Positions 7,841 to 16,129 are shown, counted from the first letter of the stretch. The stretch is 18,279 nt of DNA from Pseudomonadota bacterium (GCA_028876585.1 JAGWRL010000013.1:1-18279), one strand, 5' to 3'. A program made the numbers and translations. Notes: generated by a model not told the origin, from the letters alone.

Positions 7841-8485
7841 ATGATTTTGAACCGACGTCGTCTGTTGGCGGCTCTCCCCGCTTTGTCCCTCGGCGTCGGG
7901 CTCGCGGGCTGCACTTTCGTCGCGACGCCGAAGAAACCGCTCGCGGGCGCGGACGAAGGCGGGTTCGATCCGAATGCGATGGTGGACGCGATCTGGGATA
8001 CGAAGGTGCTTGCCTATCTGAAAGCCAAGGCGGCGCCGCTCCCCGAAGTCATGACGGCGATCCAGGCCAACGCCGACAAGGCGGGCCAAAGGTTCGGCCA
8101 CCGCGCCAAAGAGGGCAATCAACCCTGGACCTACATCGTCCGGATCGACGGCCCGGTGGTCGCCGCCGAGACGGCTTCGCGCGCGGCGACGATCACGGTC
8201 GACGACGGCGCCAAGGCGCTCGTCCAGATCGGCCCGGCCATGCGCGGCACGGCGCTGCGCGATTCCCTCGACTTCGTCTCGTTCAATGACTTCAAGAACC
8301 AGATCGATTTCGCCCAATACGGCAAGGCGTTCAACCAGCACGTCCTTCGCGCGGTCCTCGCCAATCTGCCTCGCGACTCCCTGATCGGCCGCAAGGCGAG
8401 CGTGCTGGGCGCCTTCACCTTCGAGGGCGGCGACCAGCCGCCGCTCGTGGCCCCCGCCGAGATCACGCTGGGTCCGGCCTCGTGA
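7841..8485 (+). CDS. DUF2291-family periplasmic lipoprotein
   Basis: This is a predicted lipoprotein of about 210 aa. It has a positively charged start (NRRR), a hydrophobic stretch and a lipobox LAGC, with Cys22 counted from the TTG at 7847; the mature part is soluble. The pattern matches the DUF2291 family, repeatedly found between binding-protein and ATPase genes of CUT2 importers. Its biochemical role is unknown; an accessory role at the transporter is inferred from that context. Start choice is uncertain: GTG 7832, ATG 7841 or TTG 7847. GGAG at 7837-7840 is best spaced for the TTG. Its stop overlaps the GTG of the ATPase gene (GTGA), so translation is coupled. Confidence 0.8.
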   Translation: MILNRRRLLAALPALSLGVGLAGCTFVATPKKPLAGADEGGFDPNAMVDAIWDTKVLAYLKAKAAPLPEVMTAIQANADKAGQRFGHRAKEGNQPWTYIVRIDGPVVAAETASRAATITVDDGAKALVQIGPAMRGTALRDSLDFVSFNDFKNQIDFAQYGKAFNQHVLRAVLANLPRDSLIGRKASVLGAFTFEGGDQPPLVAPAEITLGPAS

Positions 8486-10032
8486 CGGCGCCCGACACCG
8501 ACGTCGTCCTCAGGCTGGAGGCGATCACCAAAGTCTATTCGGGGACTGTGGCGGTCAGACATGCCGATTTCGAGGTGCGGCGCGGCGCCGTCAACGTGCT
8601 CGTCGGCGAAAACGGCGCCGGCAAGTCGACGCTTATGAAGATCATCGCGGGCGTCGAGCGCCCGACGTCGGGCCGCATCGTGCTGGACGGGCAGCCGATT
8701 GAATTCGCCGGCGCGGCGGATGCGGCGCGGCACGGCGTCGCCATCGTGTTTCAGGAATTGAACCTGTTCGGCAACCTCTCCGTGGCCGAGAACATTTTTG
8801 CGGGCCGGGAACTGACGCGCGGCCTGCTCGGCGTCGATCACGCTCAGCAGGAGCGGCGCGCCGGCGAGCTGCTGGCGCGGCTGGAGGCGGGCGTCGAACC
8901 CGGCGCGATTGTGGAAGACCTGCGTATCGGCCAGCAGCAACTCGTCGAAATCGCCAAGGCGGTCTCGCTGGACGCGCGCATCCTGATCCTCGACGAACCG
9001 ACCTCCGCGCTGAGCGGCTCCGAGGTGGAGATCCTGTTCCGCATCATCGGCGACCTGAAGGCGCGCGGCGTCGCCATCGTCTATATCTCACACCGCCTCG
9101 AAGAACTCATCCGCATCGGCGATTTCATCACCGTGCTGCGCGATGGCCGCGTCACGGGCCGCGAACGCGTGGCCGACGTCGATGTCGGCTGGATCGTGCG
9201 GCAGATGATCGGCTCGGCGTCGAAGGATTTCGCCAAGACGCAGGACCATGCGTTTGGCGAGGAGGCGTTCAGGTCGGAGGAGGTCTGCCTGCCCCGGTTG
9301 ACCGGCGGTTATGAGGTCGATCACGTCTCGCTCTGCGTCCGCAAGGGCGAGATTCTTGGCATTTACGGTCTGATGGGCGCCGGGCGCAGCGAGTTCTTCG
9401 ATTGCGTGATGGCGCGGCGCCCACATGCGACGGGCCGGGTCTATATCGACGGTCAGTTGGTCACCGAGCGCGACGTGACGGGGCGCATCCGGCGCGGCCT
9501 CGCGCTGATCCCTGAGGACCGGCAACGCGAGGGGCTCGTCTCCCTCCTTTCGGTCGCCGCCAATCTGACGATGGCGAGCCTGCACAAATTCCTGATCGGC
9601 TTCCACATCTCGGGCGCGCATGAGCGCAAGGCGGTCAGCGCCGGCATCCGCGATCTCTCGATCAAGGTCGCCGATCCCGCGCAGGAGGTTTCCTCGCTGT
9701 CGGGCGGCAACCAGCAAAAAGTCGTGATCGGCAAGGCGCTGATGACCAATCCCAAGGTTCTGCTGATGGACGAGCCGAGCCGGGGCATCGACGTCGGCGC
9801 CAAGGCGGAGGTGTTTCGCACGATGCGACGGCTCGCCGCCGAGGGGCTCGGCATCATCTTCGCGACCTCCGATCTCGACGAGGTGATGGCGCTCAGCGAC
9901 CGCATCGCCGTCATGAGCAACGGACGGGTGACGGCTTTGCTTGAACGAAGCGACGCGACTGAGGCGGCACTGGTCGCCGCCTCGGCGCTAGGGCACGGGC
10001 GCAAGGGCGCGCTCACGGAGACGCGAGTATGA
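8482..10032 (+). CDS. sugar ABC transporter ATPase (RbsA-like, two NBDs)
   Basis: This 516-aa double ATPase powers the rightward importer, at the usual length for RbsA/XylG/MglA proteins. NBD1 has Walker A GENGAGKST (42-50), Q-loop FQELNLFGNL, a variant signature LRIGQQQ (147-153), Walker B ILILDEP (167-173) and switch His204. NBD2 has a degenerate Walker A GLMGAGRSE (296-304), canonical LSGGNQQ (406-412) and Walker B VLLMDEPSRGID (426-437). NBD1 with a non-consensus signature and NBD2 with a non-consensus Walker A is the normal asymmetry of this class. The start is a GTG overlapping the stop of the DUF2291 gene. The stop overlaps the ATG of the permease gene (ATGA). Confidence 0.93.
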   Translation: MTAPDTDVVLRLEAITKVYSGTVAVRHADFEVRRGAVNVLVGENGAGKSTLMKIIAGVERPTSGRIVLDGQPIEFAGAADAARHGVAIVFQELNLFGNLSVAENIFAGRELTRGLLGVDHAQQERRAGELLARLEAGVEPGAIVEDLRIGQQQLVEIAKAVSLDARILILDEPTSALSGSEVEILFRIIGDLKARGVAIVYISHRLEELIRIGDFITVLRDGRVTGRERVADVDVGWIVRQMIGSASKDFAKTQDHAFGEEAFRSEEVCLPRLTGGYEVDHVSLCVRKGEILGIYGLMGAGRSEFFDCVMARRPHATGRVYIDGQLVTERDVTGRIRRGLALIPEDRQREGLVSLLSVAANLTMASLHKFLIGFHISGAHERKAVSAGIRDLSIKVADPAQEVSSLSGGNQQKVVIGKALMTNPKVLLMDEPSRGIDVGAKAEVFRTMRRLAAEGLGIIFATSDLDEVMALSDRIAVMSNGRVTALLERSDATEAALVAASALGHGRKGALTETRV

Positions 10033-11090
10033 CGACGGCGCAACCCGCGATGCGTCAAGGCGCCGCCCGCTCGGGCTCGTTGGCGCTCAACCTGATGAAG
10101 CTGCGCACCTTCATCGCGCTGTTCGCCGTGCTGGCGTTCTTCTCGCTCACCGCGCCGAACTTTCTGTCGGCCGCCAACCTCATCTTGATGTCGAAGCACG
10201 TCGCGCTCAACGCGTTCCTTGCGATGGGCATGACGTTCGTGATCGTCACCGGCGGCATCGATCTCTCTGTCGGCTCCATCGTCGGCCTCTGCGCGATGAC
10301 GGCGGGCGGGCTGATCCTCAACGGGCTCGATCTGCACTTTGGTTACACTGTCTATTTCAACGTGTTCGAAATCATAGGGATCACGCTTGGCGTCGGCCTC
10401 CTCGTCGGCGCCCTCAACGGATTCCTGATCACACGGCTCAATGTGGCGCCGTTCATTGCGACACTGGGCACGCTCTATATCGCGCGCGGCTTTGCGCTGC
10501 TCTCGTCCGACGGGGCGACATTTCCCAACCTCGTCGGCAAGCCGGAGTTCGGCAGCACCGGCTACGGCTATCTCGGCGCCGGCCGGTTGCTCGGCCTGCC
10601 CGTGGTCATCTGGCTGCTGATCGTCGTCGCGCTCGCCGCCGCCTATTTCGCGCGCTTCACGCCGCTGGGACGACAAGTGTTCGCGGTCGGCGGCAACGAG
10701 CGCGCCGCCGCGCTCTCAGGCATCCGCGTGGCGCGCGTAAAGATGTTCGTCTATATGTTCTCAGGCTTTTGCGCGGCTATCGTCGGCCTCGTCGTCTCCT
10801 CCGAACTGATGGCCTCGCATCCCGCAACCGGCGAAAGTTTTGAACTCAACGCCATCGCCGCCGCCGTGCTCGGGGGCACCTCGATGTCGGGTGGGCGCGG
10901 CACGATTGGCGGCACGATCGTCGGCGCCTTCGTCATCGGCATTCTTTCCGACGGCCTCGTGATGATGGGCGTCAGCTCGTTCTGGCAGATGGTCATCAAG
11001 GGTCTCGTCATCATCGTCGCCGTCGTCGTCGATCAGGCGCAGCGGCGGTTGCAACAACGGGTCGCCCTTCGGCAAATGGCGCGGGATTGA
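10029..11090 (+). CDS. sugar ABC transporter permease (RbsC-like) of the rightward importer
   Basis: This inner-membrane permease has 353 aa and many hydrophobic spans. It carries the family hallmark GGIDLSVGS (75-83), a typical GGNERAAALSGIRV cytoplasmic loop, and AAAVLGGTSMSGGRGTIGG near the C-terminus. A charged N-terminal tail of about 25 residues precedes the first span. It overlaps the ATPase stop by ATGA and ends 2 bases before the apsD ATG, so transporter and first catabolic enzyme share a message. Unlike the leftward importer, ATPase and permease are separate here. As the only permease in this operon it would act as a homodimer. Confidence 0.92.
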   Translation: MTTAQPAMRQGAARSGSLALNLMKLRTFIALFAVLAFFSLTAPNFLSAANLILMSKHVALNAFLAMGMTFVIVTGGIDLSVGSIVGLCAMTAGGLILNGLDLHFGYTVYFNVFEIIGITLGVGLLVGALNGFLITRLNVAPFIATLGTLYIARGFALLSSDGATFPNLVGKPEFGSTGYGYLGAGRLLGLPVVIWLLIVVALAAAYFARFTPLGRQVFAVGGNERAAALSGIRVARVKMFVYMFSGFCAAIVGLVVSSELMASHPATGESFELNAIAAAVLGGTSMSGGRGTIGGTIVGAFVIGILSDGLVMMGVSSFWQMVIKGLVIIVAVVVDQAQRRLQQRVALRQMARD

Positions 11091-11092
11091 GC

Positions 11093-12121
11093 ATGAAGAC
11101 GTTTCGCGGCGCGCTGATCGGTTGCGGCTTCTTCTCGATCAATCATCTCCACGGCTGGCGAGGCGTCGAGGGCGCCTCGATCACAGCGATCTGCGACCGC
11201 GACCCCGCGCGCCTTGCGTTGGTCGGCGACCAGTTCGGCGTCGAGCGCCGCTATGCCGACGTTGAAGAGATGCTGGCGCGCGAGACGCTCGACTTCGTCG
11301 ACATCGCCACCACGGCGCCGTCGCACCGCGCGCTGGTGGAATTGGCCGCGCGCCACGGCGTCGCGGTCATTTGCCAGAAGCCGTTCGCGCTTTCGCTGGA
11401 GGACGCGCGAACTATGATCGCGGCGTGCGAAGGCGCCGGCGCGCCGCTGATGGTGCATGAGAATTTTCGCTGGCAAAGCGCCATCCGCAGCGTCGCGGAG
11501 GTGATCGCGCGCGGCGAGATCGGCGAACCGTTCTGGGGCCGCGTCTCGTTCCGCTCGGCCTATGACGTGTTCAGCGGCCAGCCCTATCTGGCGAAGGGCG
11601 AGCGTTTCATCATCGAGGATCTCGGCATCCACATTCTCGACATCGCGCGCTATCTGTTTGGCGATGTCGCGACGGTGACCGCCCGCACGCGCCGTGTCAA
11701 TCCCGCCATTCGCGGCGAGGACGTCGCGACGATGTTGCTCGACCACGAGAACGGCGTCACCAGCATCGTCGATTGCAGCTACGCCACCCGGCTCGAAGCC
11801 GAGCCTTTTCCTGAAACGCTGATCGAGGTCGATGGCGCGCAGGGCAGCGTGAGGCTGCTTCAGGGCTACGAACTCGCGGTGACTGGAAATGCTGGCGCCT
11901 GGCGCCGCAGCGTGGCGCCGCCGCTGCTGCCGTGGGCGTCGCGGCCATGGCACAACATTCAGGAGAGCGTGCAGGCGATCCAACGCCACTGGATCGATTG
12001 TCTGCGTGAGGGCCGCGAACCCGAGACGTCGGGACGCGACAATTTCAAGACGCTCGCGCTGGTCGAAGCCGCCTATGCGTCGGCGAAAGGCCGCGCAACG
12101 TTGCAGGTCACGCGCACATGA
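11093..12121 (+). CDS. apsD: D-apiose dehydrogenase (Gfo/Idh/MocA family)
   Basis: This enzyme is predicted to oxidise D-apiose to D-apionolactone with NAD+ in the cytoplasm, the entry step of the pathway. It is 342 aa, normal for the Gfo/Idh/MocA family. It opens with the nucleotide-binding loop GALIGCGFFSINHLHGW. It has ICQKPF (93-98), where the family's usual EKP is QKP, and a C-terminal domain with the metal- and substrate-site segment IIEDLGIHILDIARYLFG. HENFRWQS (122-129) is a further strong signature that I associate with ApsD. An ATG at 11093 has GGGA six bases upstream and is preferred over the TTG at 11087. The stop overlaps the next ATG (ATGA). The apiose specificity rests on resemblance and on ApnO, ApnL and the RuBisCO-like protein nearby. 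Confidence 0.8.
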   Translation: MKTFRGALIGCGFFSINHLHGWRGVEGASITAICDRDPARLALVGDQFGVERRYADVEEMLARETLDFVDIATTAPSHRALVELAARHGVAVICQKPFALSLEDARTMIAACEGAGAPLMVHENFRWQSAIRSVAEVIARGEIGEPFWGRVSFRSAYDVFSGQPYLAKGERFIIEDLGIHILDIARYLFGDVATVTARTRRVNPAIRGEDVATMLLDHENGVTSIVDCSYATRLEAEPFPETLIEVDGAQGSVRLLQGYELAVTGNAGAWRRSVAPPLLPWASRPWHNIQESVQAIQRHWIDCLREGREPETSGRDNFKTLALVEAAYASAKGRATLQVTRT

Positions 12122-13179
12122 CCGTCGCGGGCGCTTTGTCCGTCGTGTTCAGCGCCGGCAATCTCCGCAGCATCCGCTTCGGCGACGTCGAAGTCCTTCG
12201 CGCGATCGCCTATGTCGTGCGCGACGAGGACTGGGGGACCTACGCGCCCACCCTGTCCCATCTTGTTATGGATCGAGAACCCGGATCGTTCCGCGTCGCC
12301 TATGACGCAAGCCGCCAAGCGCGGGACGGAACCAGGCTCGAATTTTCCGCCGTTATCGTCGGGCGCTCCGACGGGTCGCTCCGCTTCGAGGCGGCGGCGC
12401 GGCCGAAAGGGGACTTTCGCACCAACCGCTGCGGTTTCAGCTATTTCACGGAACTCAATCGAAAGCGGCCGCCCGTTGATCTTCTGGATTTCATCACCCG
12501 CGCCACAAATCCCATCGTTCACGCGGCGGACGACCGCAGCGTCATGCAGGCGCTGAAAACGCTGCCTTGCATCACGCGTTCCGCCCGCGCCTTTATCGGC
12601 GCCGACAAGCCCTGCCGGATCGGCCCATCGACGATCGCCATGCGGCAAAACCCCTATGGCTCGCGCACATTCGACAATCCCTGCGCGCAGCGGATCGCGA
12701 TGGCGAACGCCGACCCCCGCCACAACGCATTGTTCGGCGCGGCCTGGACACTGGGGTATGTAGCCGGGACAACGCAGGCGCATTTGGAAGCTCTGACGCC
12801 CGCCGCTCTGACGGGCGCCTTCGGCTTGTTCAACGACGGCGGCGCGGCGCGGCCGTTGCTTCATGTCGTGCGGGCGCCGGCCGAGTTGGCGGGATGCGAA
12901 AGGCTGGGGTTGACGACCTCGCGGCCGGACGAAGTTCACGGGTTCGTGGCCGTCACGAAGCGCGGCGCCCGCGTTGTCTGGCTCGCCAATCTAACGCCGC
13001 GCCCGTTGACAGTCGAGCTTTCCCCCGGCGGTGAACGCTCGGTTCGCAGCCTCGACGCCGAAAGCTGGATGGAGTCGAGTGAGGAACGGCCAGCCCCGAG
13101 CCGTCTGTCCGGCCGCCGCGTCGCGCTGGCGCCTGACGCGATCGTCGGGATCGAGGATCAGCCCTGGGGACCCGATTGA
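12118..13179 (+). CDS. apnL: D-apionate lactonase, apparently internally deleted
   Basis: Both ends match the lactonase that hydrolyses D-apionolactone to D-apionate, but the protein has 353 aa where I recall family members of around 600 with N-terminal, central TIM-barrel and C-terminal parts. Residues 1 to about 107 (VFSAGNLRSIRFGDVEVLR, VRDEDWGT, FRTNRCGF) look like the N-terminal domain. From about 108 the sequence jumps to the later barrel (YFTELNRKRPP, NPIVHAADDRSVM, RIGPSTIAMRQNPYGSR) and the C-terminal domain (FGAAWTLGY, HGFVAVTKRG). The join lies near 12433-12447 and is in frame. Roughly 250 residues, including the first part of the barrel, seem missing, so activity is doubtful. The start ATG overlaps the apsD stop. 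The 3' end overlaps the convergent regulator gene by 22 bases. The missing-middle reading depends on my memory of the family. Confidence 0.7.
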   Translation: MTVAGALSVVFSAGNLRSIRFGDVEVLRAIAYVVRDEDWGTYAPTLSHLVMDREPGSFRVAYDASRQARDGTRLEFSAVIVGRSDGSLRFEAAARPKGDFRTNRCGFSYFTELNRKRPPVDLLDFITRATNPIVHAADDRSVMQALKTLPCITRSARAFIGADKPCRIGPSTIAMRQNPYGSRTFDNPCAQRIAMANADPRHNALFGAAWTLGYVAGTTQAHLEALTPAALTGAFGLFNDGGAARPLLHVVRAPAELAGCERLGLTTSRPDEVHGFVAVTKRGARVVWLANLTPRPLTVELSPGGERSVRSLDAESWMESSEERPAPSRLSGRRVALAPDAIVGIEDQPWGPD

Positions 13180-13880
13180 TGGACATAGAGCGCGGCAGAA
13201 CGGTCGAGATGCTTAATCATCGCCTGCTCGGCCGCGTCCGGATCGCCTGCGGCGACGCATCTGATGATCTCTTCGTGCTCGGCGAGGGTGACATTCTCCT
13301 TTCCGGTCCAGATCAGCATTTCGGTATGATAGGCCCGCAACCAGCTCAACATGGCTTCGCTGACCGCCTCGAACAGGGGATTGCCCGTGATGGCCGCGAG
13401 CTGTTTGTGAAAATGCATGTCGGCGCCTATAAAGGCGTTGGGGTCGCCGAGTTGGCTGCGCTGGCGCTCCAGCGTCTCGCGCAATGCCTCGATCTCGAGC
13501 GGCGTCGCTTTCTCCGCCGCCTCGCGCACCATGCCGCGCTCGAAAAAACGCCGCGCCGTCTTGAGATGTTCGAGCGATGCGGGCGAACTCGACAACATCA
13601 CATGCGCCGCCGCATCGACCTGCTGAAAGATCGACTTCGCCGTCGGCTGACGCACCCTCGCGCGCTCGCCATGCGAAATGGTCAACAATCCCATGTTGCT
13701 GAGTTGCTGCATCGCCTCGCGGATCGCGGGCCGACCGACTCCGAAACGCTCCATCAACTCGCGCTCGGACGGCATGACGTCGCCCGGCCGAAGTTCGCCG
13801 CTCGTGATCAGCGATTTCAGTCGGTCGAACACTTCGTCCGAGAGCTTGCGTCGAACGATGGGGTCGGACGTAAAAATCAT
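13158..13880 (-). CDS. GntR-family transcriptional regulator (FadR/FCD subfamily)
   Basis: This is a 240-aa DNA-binding regulator. The N-terminal winged helix-turn-helix spans residues 13-75 (LSDEVFDRLKSLI, GELRPGDVMPSERELMERFG, RPAIREAMQQLSNMGLL). A helical FCD ligand domain follows, with probable metal ligands Asp154 and His158 (DMHFH), His202 and His224. FCD proteins sense small organic acids, so apionate or a later acid intermediate is a reasonable effector (inference). I chose the ATG at 13880, which gives a family-standard length. Upstream ATGs at 13928 and 13997 are open, but they would add a non-conserved tail and run into the promoter palindrome. It is divergent from the oiaX operon and convergent with apnL. 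It probably controls both divergent promoters in this window. Confidence 0.88.
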   Translation of the reverse strand: MIFTSDPIVRRKLSDEVFDRLKSLITSGELRPGDVMPSERELMERFGVGRPAIREAMQQLSNMGLLTISHGERARVRQPTAKSIFQQVDAAAHVMLSSSPASLEHLKTARRFFERGMVREAAEKATPLEIEALRETLERQRSQLGDPNAFIGADMHFHKQLAAITGNPLFEAVSEAMLSWLRAYHTEMLIWTGKENVTLAEHEEIIRCVAAGDPDAAEQAMIKHLDRSAALYVHQSGPQG

Positions 13881-13991
13881 GTCGTTCTCAGGGGTGTCAG
13901 GCGTTTGAGGTCGATGTCTAGCCTTCATAACGGGATCGGAAAACTTGTCACCGCGTAGGCGGTCGGCAACTTCAAAACGGTTGGTGCGCCT

Positions 13992-14003
13992 TATCATATG
14001 ATA
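13992..14003. promoter_or_regulatory. perfect 12-bp palindrome, candidate GntR operator
   Basis: TATCATATGATA is self-complementary over all 12 bases and lies in the only AT-rich core of the gntR-oiaX intergenic region. It overlaps the possible -10 of the rightward promoter and lies just downstream of the -10 of the gntR promoter. Confidence 0.5.
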
Positions 14004-14008
14004 TAGTC

Positions 14009-14036
14009 ATCATACCGCAAACGCGCGCGATGCCAA
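14009..14036 (-). promoter_or_regulatory. promoter for the GntR regulator gene
   Basis: On the minus strand, TTGGCA (14036-14031) and TATGAT (14014-14009) are separated by 16 bases, a good sigma-70-like match. Transcription would begin near 14002, inside the palindrome, with a leader of about 120 bases to the chosen ATG. Confidence 0.45.
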
Positions 14037-14076
14037 TATCGCAATCACGCCATACGGGAAACACAGGGAGCGCCAA

Positions 14077-15351
14077 GTGTCCGGTTCTGTCGTTCGCGTC
14101 ACTTACCGTATCGAGACCTCAGGCGAAGTCGCGGCGCTGGCCGACAAGATCGCATCCGACCAATCCACCGGCACCTTCGTGCCGACGCCCGGCGAGACGC
14201 CCGAATTGAAAGCCCGCGTCGGCGCACGCGTCGTCGCGCTGCGCGCTCTCCCGTCCCAGGCGTCGCCTTCGTTCCCCGAAACCGACCCCGGCTCTCATGG
14301 ACCCTACCATCGCGGCGAGGCGGACATCGAATTTCCGCTCGAGGCGATCGGCACGGATCTGGCGGCGTTGACGACGATCGCGATCGGCGGCGTTTTCTCG
14401 ATCAAGGGCTTCAACGGCATTCGCATCGTCGACATGAGGCTGCCGCGGGAATTCGCCGCGGCGCATCCGGGTCCGCAATTTGGCATTGCCGGCAGCCGCG
14501 CGCTGACCGGCGTGAAGGAGCGGCCGATCGTCGGTTCGATCGTCAAGCCCGCACTTGGCCTACGTCCTCATGAGACCGCCGAAATGGTGCGCGAATTGGT
14601 GGAGGCCGACGTCGACTTCATCAAGGACGACGAGAAGCTGATGAGCCCGGCCTACTCGAGCCTGGCCGATCGCGTGAAGGCCATCATGCCGATCATTCTC
14701 GATCGCGAGCAGAAGACCGGCAAGAAAGTGATGTACGCCTTCGGCATTTCGCACGCCGATCCCGAGGTGATGGTGCGCAATCACGACATCGTCGTCGACG
14801 CCGGCGGGAATGCAGCGGTCATCAACATCAATTCGATTGGCTATGGCGGCTTCTCCTTCCTGCGTAAGCGCTCGCGCCTGGTTCTGCACGCCCACCGCAA
14901 TGGTTGGGATATCCTCACACGTCATCCCGGTCTTGGGCTGGACTTTCGCGTCTATCAGCAGTTTTGGCGGCTCCTGGGCGTCGACCAGTTCCAGATCAAC
15001 GGCATCGGCGCCAAATATTGGGAGCCCGACGATTCGTTCGTGCGGTCGTTCGAGGCTCTGCGGCAACCGCTGTTCTCGCCGAGCGATCGGCCGCTGCCTG
15101 TGGCGGGTTCGGGTCAATGGGGCGGCCAGGCGCCCGAAACATTCGCGCGGACCGGCCGCACGCAGGACCTGCTCTATCTCTGCGGCGGCGGCGTGGTGAG
15201 CCATCCCGGCGGCCCAGCCTCGGGCGTCAGAGCCGTTCGGCAAGCCTGGGAGGCGACGGTCGCCGGTATTCCCCTGGAGACCTATGCCCGCAGCCACCGC
15301 GAACTCGCGCAATCCATCGCCAGGTTCGGCGGAGCCAAGAACGATGCGTAG
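14077..15351 (+). CDS. oiaX: RuBisCO-like protein, probable 3-oxo-isoapionate-4-phosphate decarboxylase
   Basis: This is a 424-aa RuBisCO-like protein. The active-site metal centre is kept: FIKDDE (181-186) gives the carbamylatable Lys183 with Asp185 and Glu186. HAHRN (271-275) matches the His-Arg of loop 5, and CGGGVVSHPGG keeps the phosphate-binding glycines. The KPK motif is KPA (157-159), and the RuBisCO RVSGGDH segment is replaced by FQINGIGAKYW, so it is not a CO2-fixing RuBisCO. Two RuBisCO-like enzymes act on 3-oxo-isoapionate 4-phosphate: OiaX (decarboxylase) and OiaT (transcarboxylase/hydrolase). Because erythrulose-phosphate isomerases follow directly, OiaX is favoured, with L-erythrulose 1-phosphate as product. 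The GTG start has GGGAG at 6 bases. It overlaps lerI by 8 bases. Confidence 0.8.
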   Translation: MSGSVVRVTYRIETSGEVAALADKIASDQSTGTFVPTPGETPELKARVGARVVALRALPSQASPSFPETDPGSHGPYHRGEADIEFPLEAIGTDLAALTTIAIGGVFSIKGFNGIRIVDMRLPREFAAAHPGPQFGIAGSRALTGVKERPIVGSIVKPALGLRPHETAEMVRELVEADVDFIKDDEKLMSPAYSSLADRVKAIMPIILDREQKTGKKVMYAFGISHADPEVMVRNHDIVVDAGGNAAVININSIGYGGFSFLRKRSRLVLHAHRNGWDILTRHPGLGLDFRVYQQFWRLLGVDQFQINGIGAKYWEPDDSFVRSFEALRQPLFSPSDRPLPVAGSGQWGGQAPETFARTGRTQDLLYLCGGGVVSHPGGPASGVRAVRQAWEATVAGIPLETYARSHRELAQSIARFGGAKNDA

Positions 15352-16129
15352 GCTTGTGGCCGGCACAGGCTGGAAGATGAACATCGGCGCGGCCGAGACC
15401 GCGCGCCGCGCGGCGGCGCTGGCGCCCGCCGTCGCCAGCTTCGGCAATGCGATCGATATGTTCGTCCTGCCGCCATTCGCTTCGCTGCATGCGGCGCGGC
15501 AGGCGTTCTCATCCTCCACCGTCGCCATCAGTGGGCAGAATATGCATTGGGAAGCGTCAGGCGCCTGGACAGGCGAGATTTCGGCGCCGATGCTGGTCGA
15601 AGCGGGCTGCAGATGCGTTGAGCTTGCTCATTCCGAGCGCCTCGAATATTTCGGCGAGACCTACGAGCAGGTTCGACGCAAGGTCGATGCGGCAATGGCG
15701 TCGGGCCTGACGCCTATCCTTTATCTGGGCGAGACCGACGACGACAGACGTCGAGGCGTCGCGGACAGAGTGCTTGTCGATCAAATGTCCCTGGCGCTCG
15801 CGGATCAAGCTGCGGAGCAGGTTCCAAACATCGTACTCGCCTACGAACCGCGCTGGGCTATTGGAGCGACGGCGGCCGCTTCCCCGGACTATGCGGCCGC
15901 ACGCCACCGAAGTTTGCGAAGCGCGATTGACGCAAGATTTGGTTCGGACGCCGCAGCGCGGACCCGCATCAACTACGGCGGCTCGGTGATGTCGGGTAAT
16001 GACGTCGCGCTGATGGAGCACGGCGACATAGATGGCCTTTTCGTCGGCCGCGCGGCCTTGTCGCCTAATGGTTTGGCGGAGATCGCGGCAACAGCCGCGC
16101 GAGCCACAAGTCGGAGGAACTCTCGATGA
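15344..16129 (+). CDS. lerI: L-erythrulose 1-phosphate isomerase (triose-phosphate isomerase-like)
   Basis: This TIM-barrel isomerase is predicted to convert L-erythrulose 1-phosphate to D-erythrulose 4-phosphate. It is 261 aa, close to TpiA length. The triose-phosphate isomerase catalytic set is present: Lys11 in GTGWKMN, His96 in [14 protein letters not shown], and Glu168 in [16 protein letters not shown] and GLFVGRAAL supply phosphate contacts. The HSERLEYF and EPRW variants (usually HSERR and EPVW) mark the TpiB/EryH side branch known from erythritol catabolism rather than glycolytic TpiA. The ATG at 15344 lies before the oiaX stop, with GGAG 9 bases upstream. An earlier in-frame start at 15284 lies deep in oiaX and is rejected. 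It is translationally coupled on both sides. Confidence 0.83.
   Translation: MRRLVAGTGWKMNIGAAETARRAAALAPAVASFGNAIDMFVLPPFASLHAARQAFSSSTVAISGQNMHWEASGAWTGEISAPMLVEAGCRCVELAHSERLEYFGETYEQVRRKVDAAMASGLTPILYLGETDDDRRRGVADRVLVDQMSLALADQAAEQVPNIVLAYEPRWAIGATAAASPDYAAARHRSLRSAIDARFGSDAAARTRINYGGSVMSGNDVALMEHGDIDGLFVGRAALSPNGLAEIAATAARATSRRNSR

Larger units (their letters stand above)
13881..14076. promoter_or_regulatory. divergent control region between gntR and the oiaX operon
   Basis: This 196-bp region holds an AT-rich core (13990-14016) in otherwise GC-rich DNA. It contains the 12-bp palindrome TATCATATGATA (13992-14003), an overlapping inverted repeat TATGAT-N6-ATCATA (13997-14014), and a promoter for the regulator. 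For the rightward operon, TTGGTG (13981-13986) with TATAGT (14002-14007) is only a fair match with a short 15-base spacer. Autoregulation and control of the oiaX operon from here are likely. Confidence 0.6.

Noticed and set aside
15284..15343. Earlier start for lerI at 15284
   Set aside because: It would overlap oiaX by 68 bases and add residues with no counterpart in triose-phosphate isomerases. [13 protein letters not shown] at 15344 is the family-standard start.
14077..15351. True CO2-fixing RuBisCO
   Set aside because: The second lysine of KPK and the RVSGGDH segment are replaced, there is no small subunit or phosphoribulokinase nearby, and the operon context is sugar-acid catabolism.
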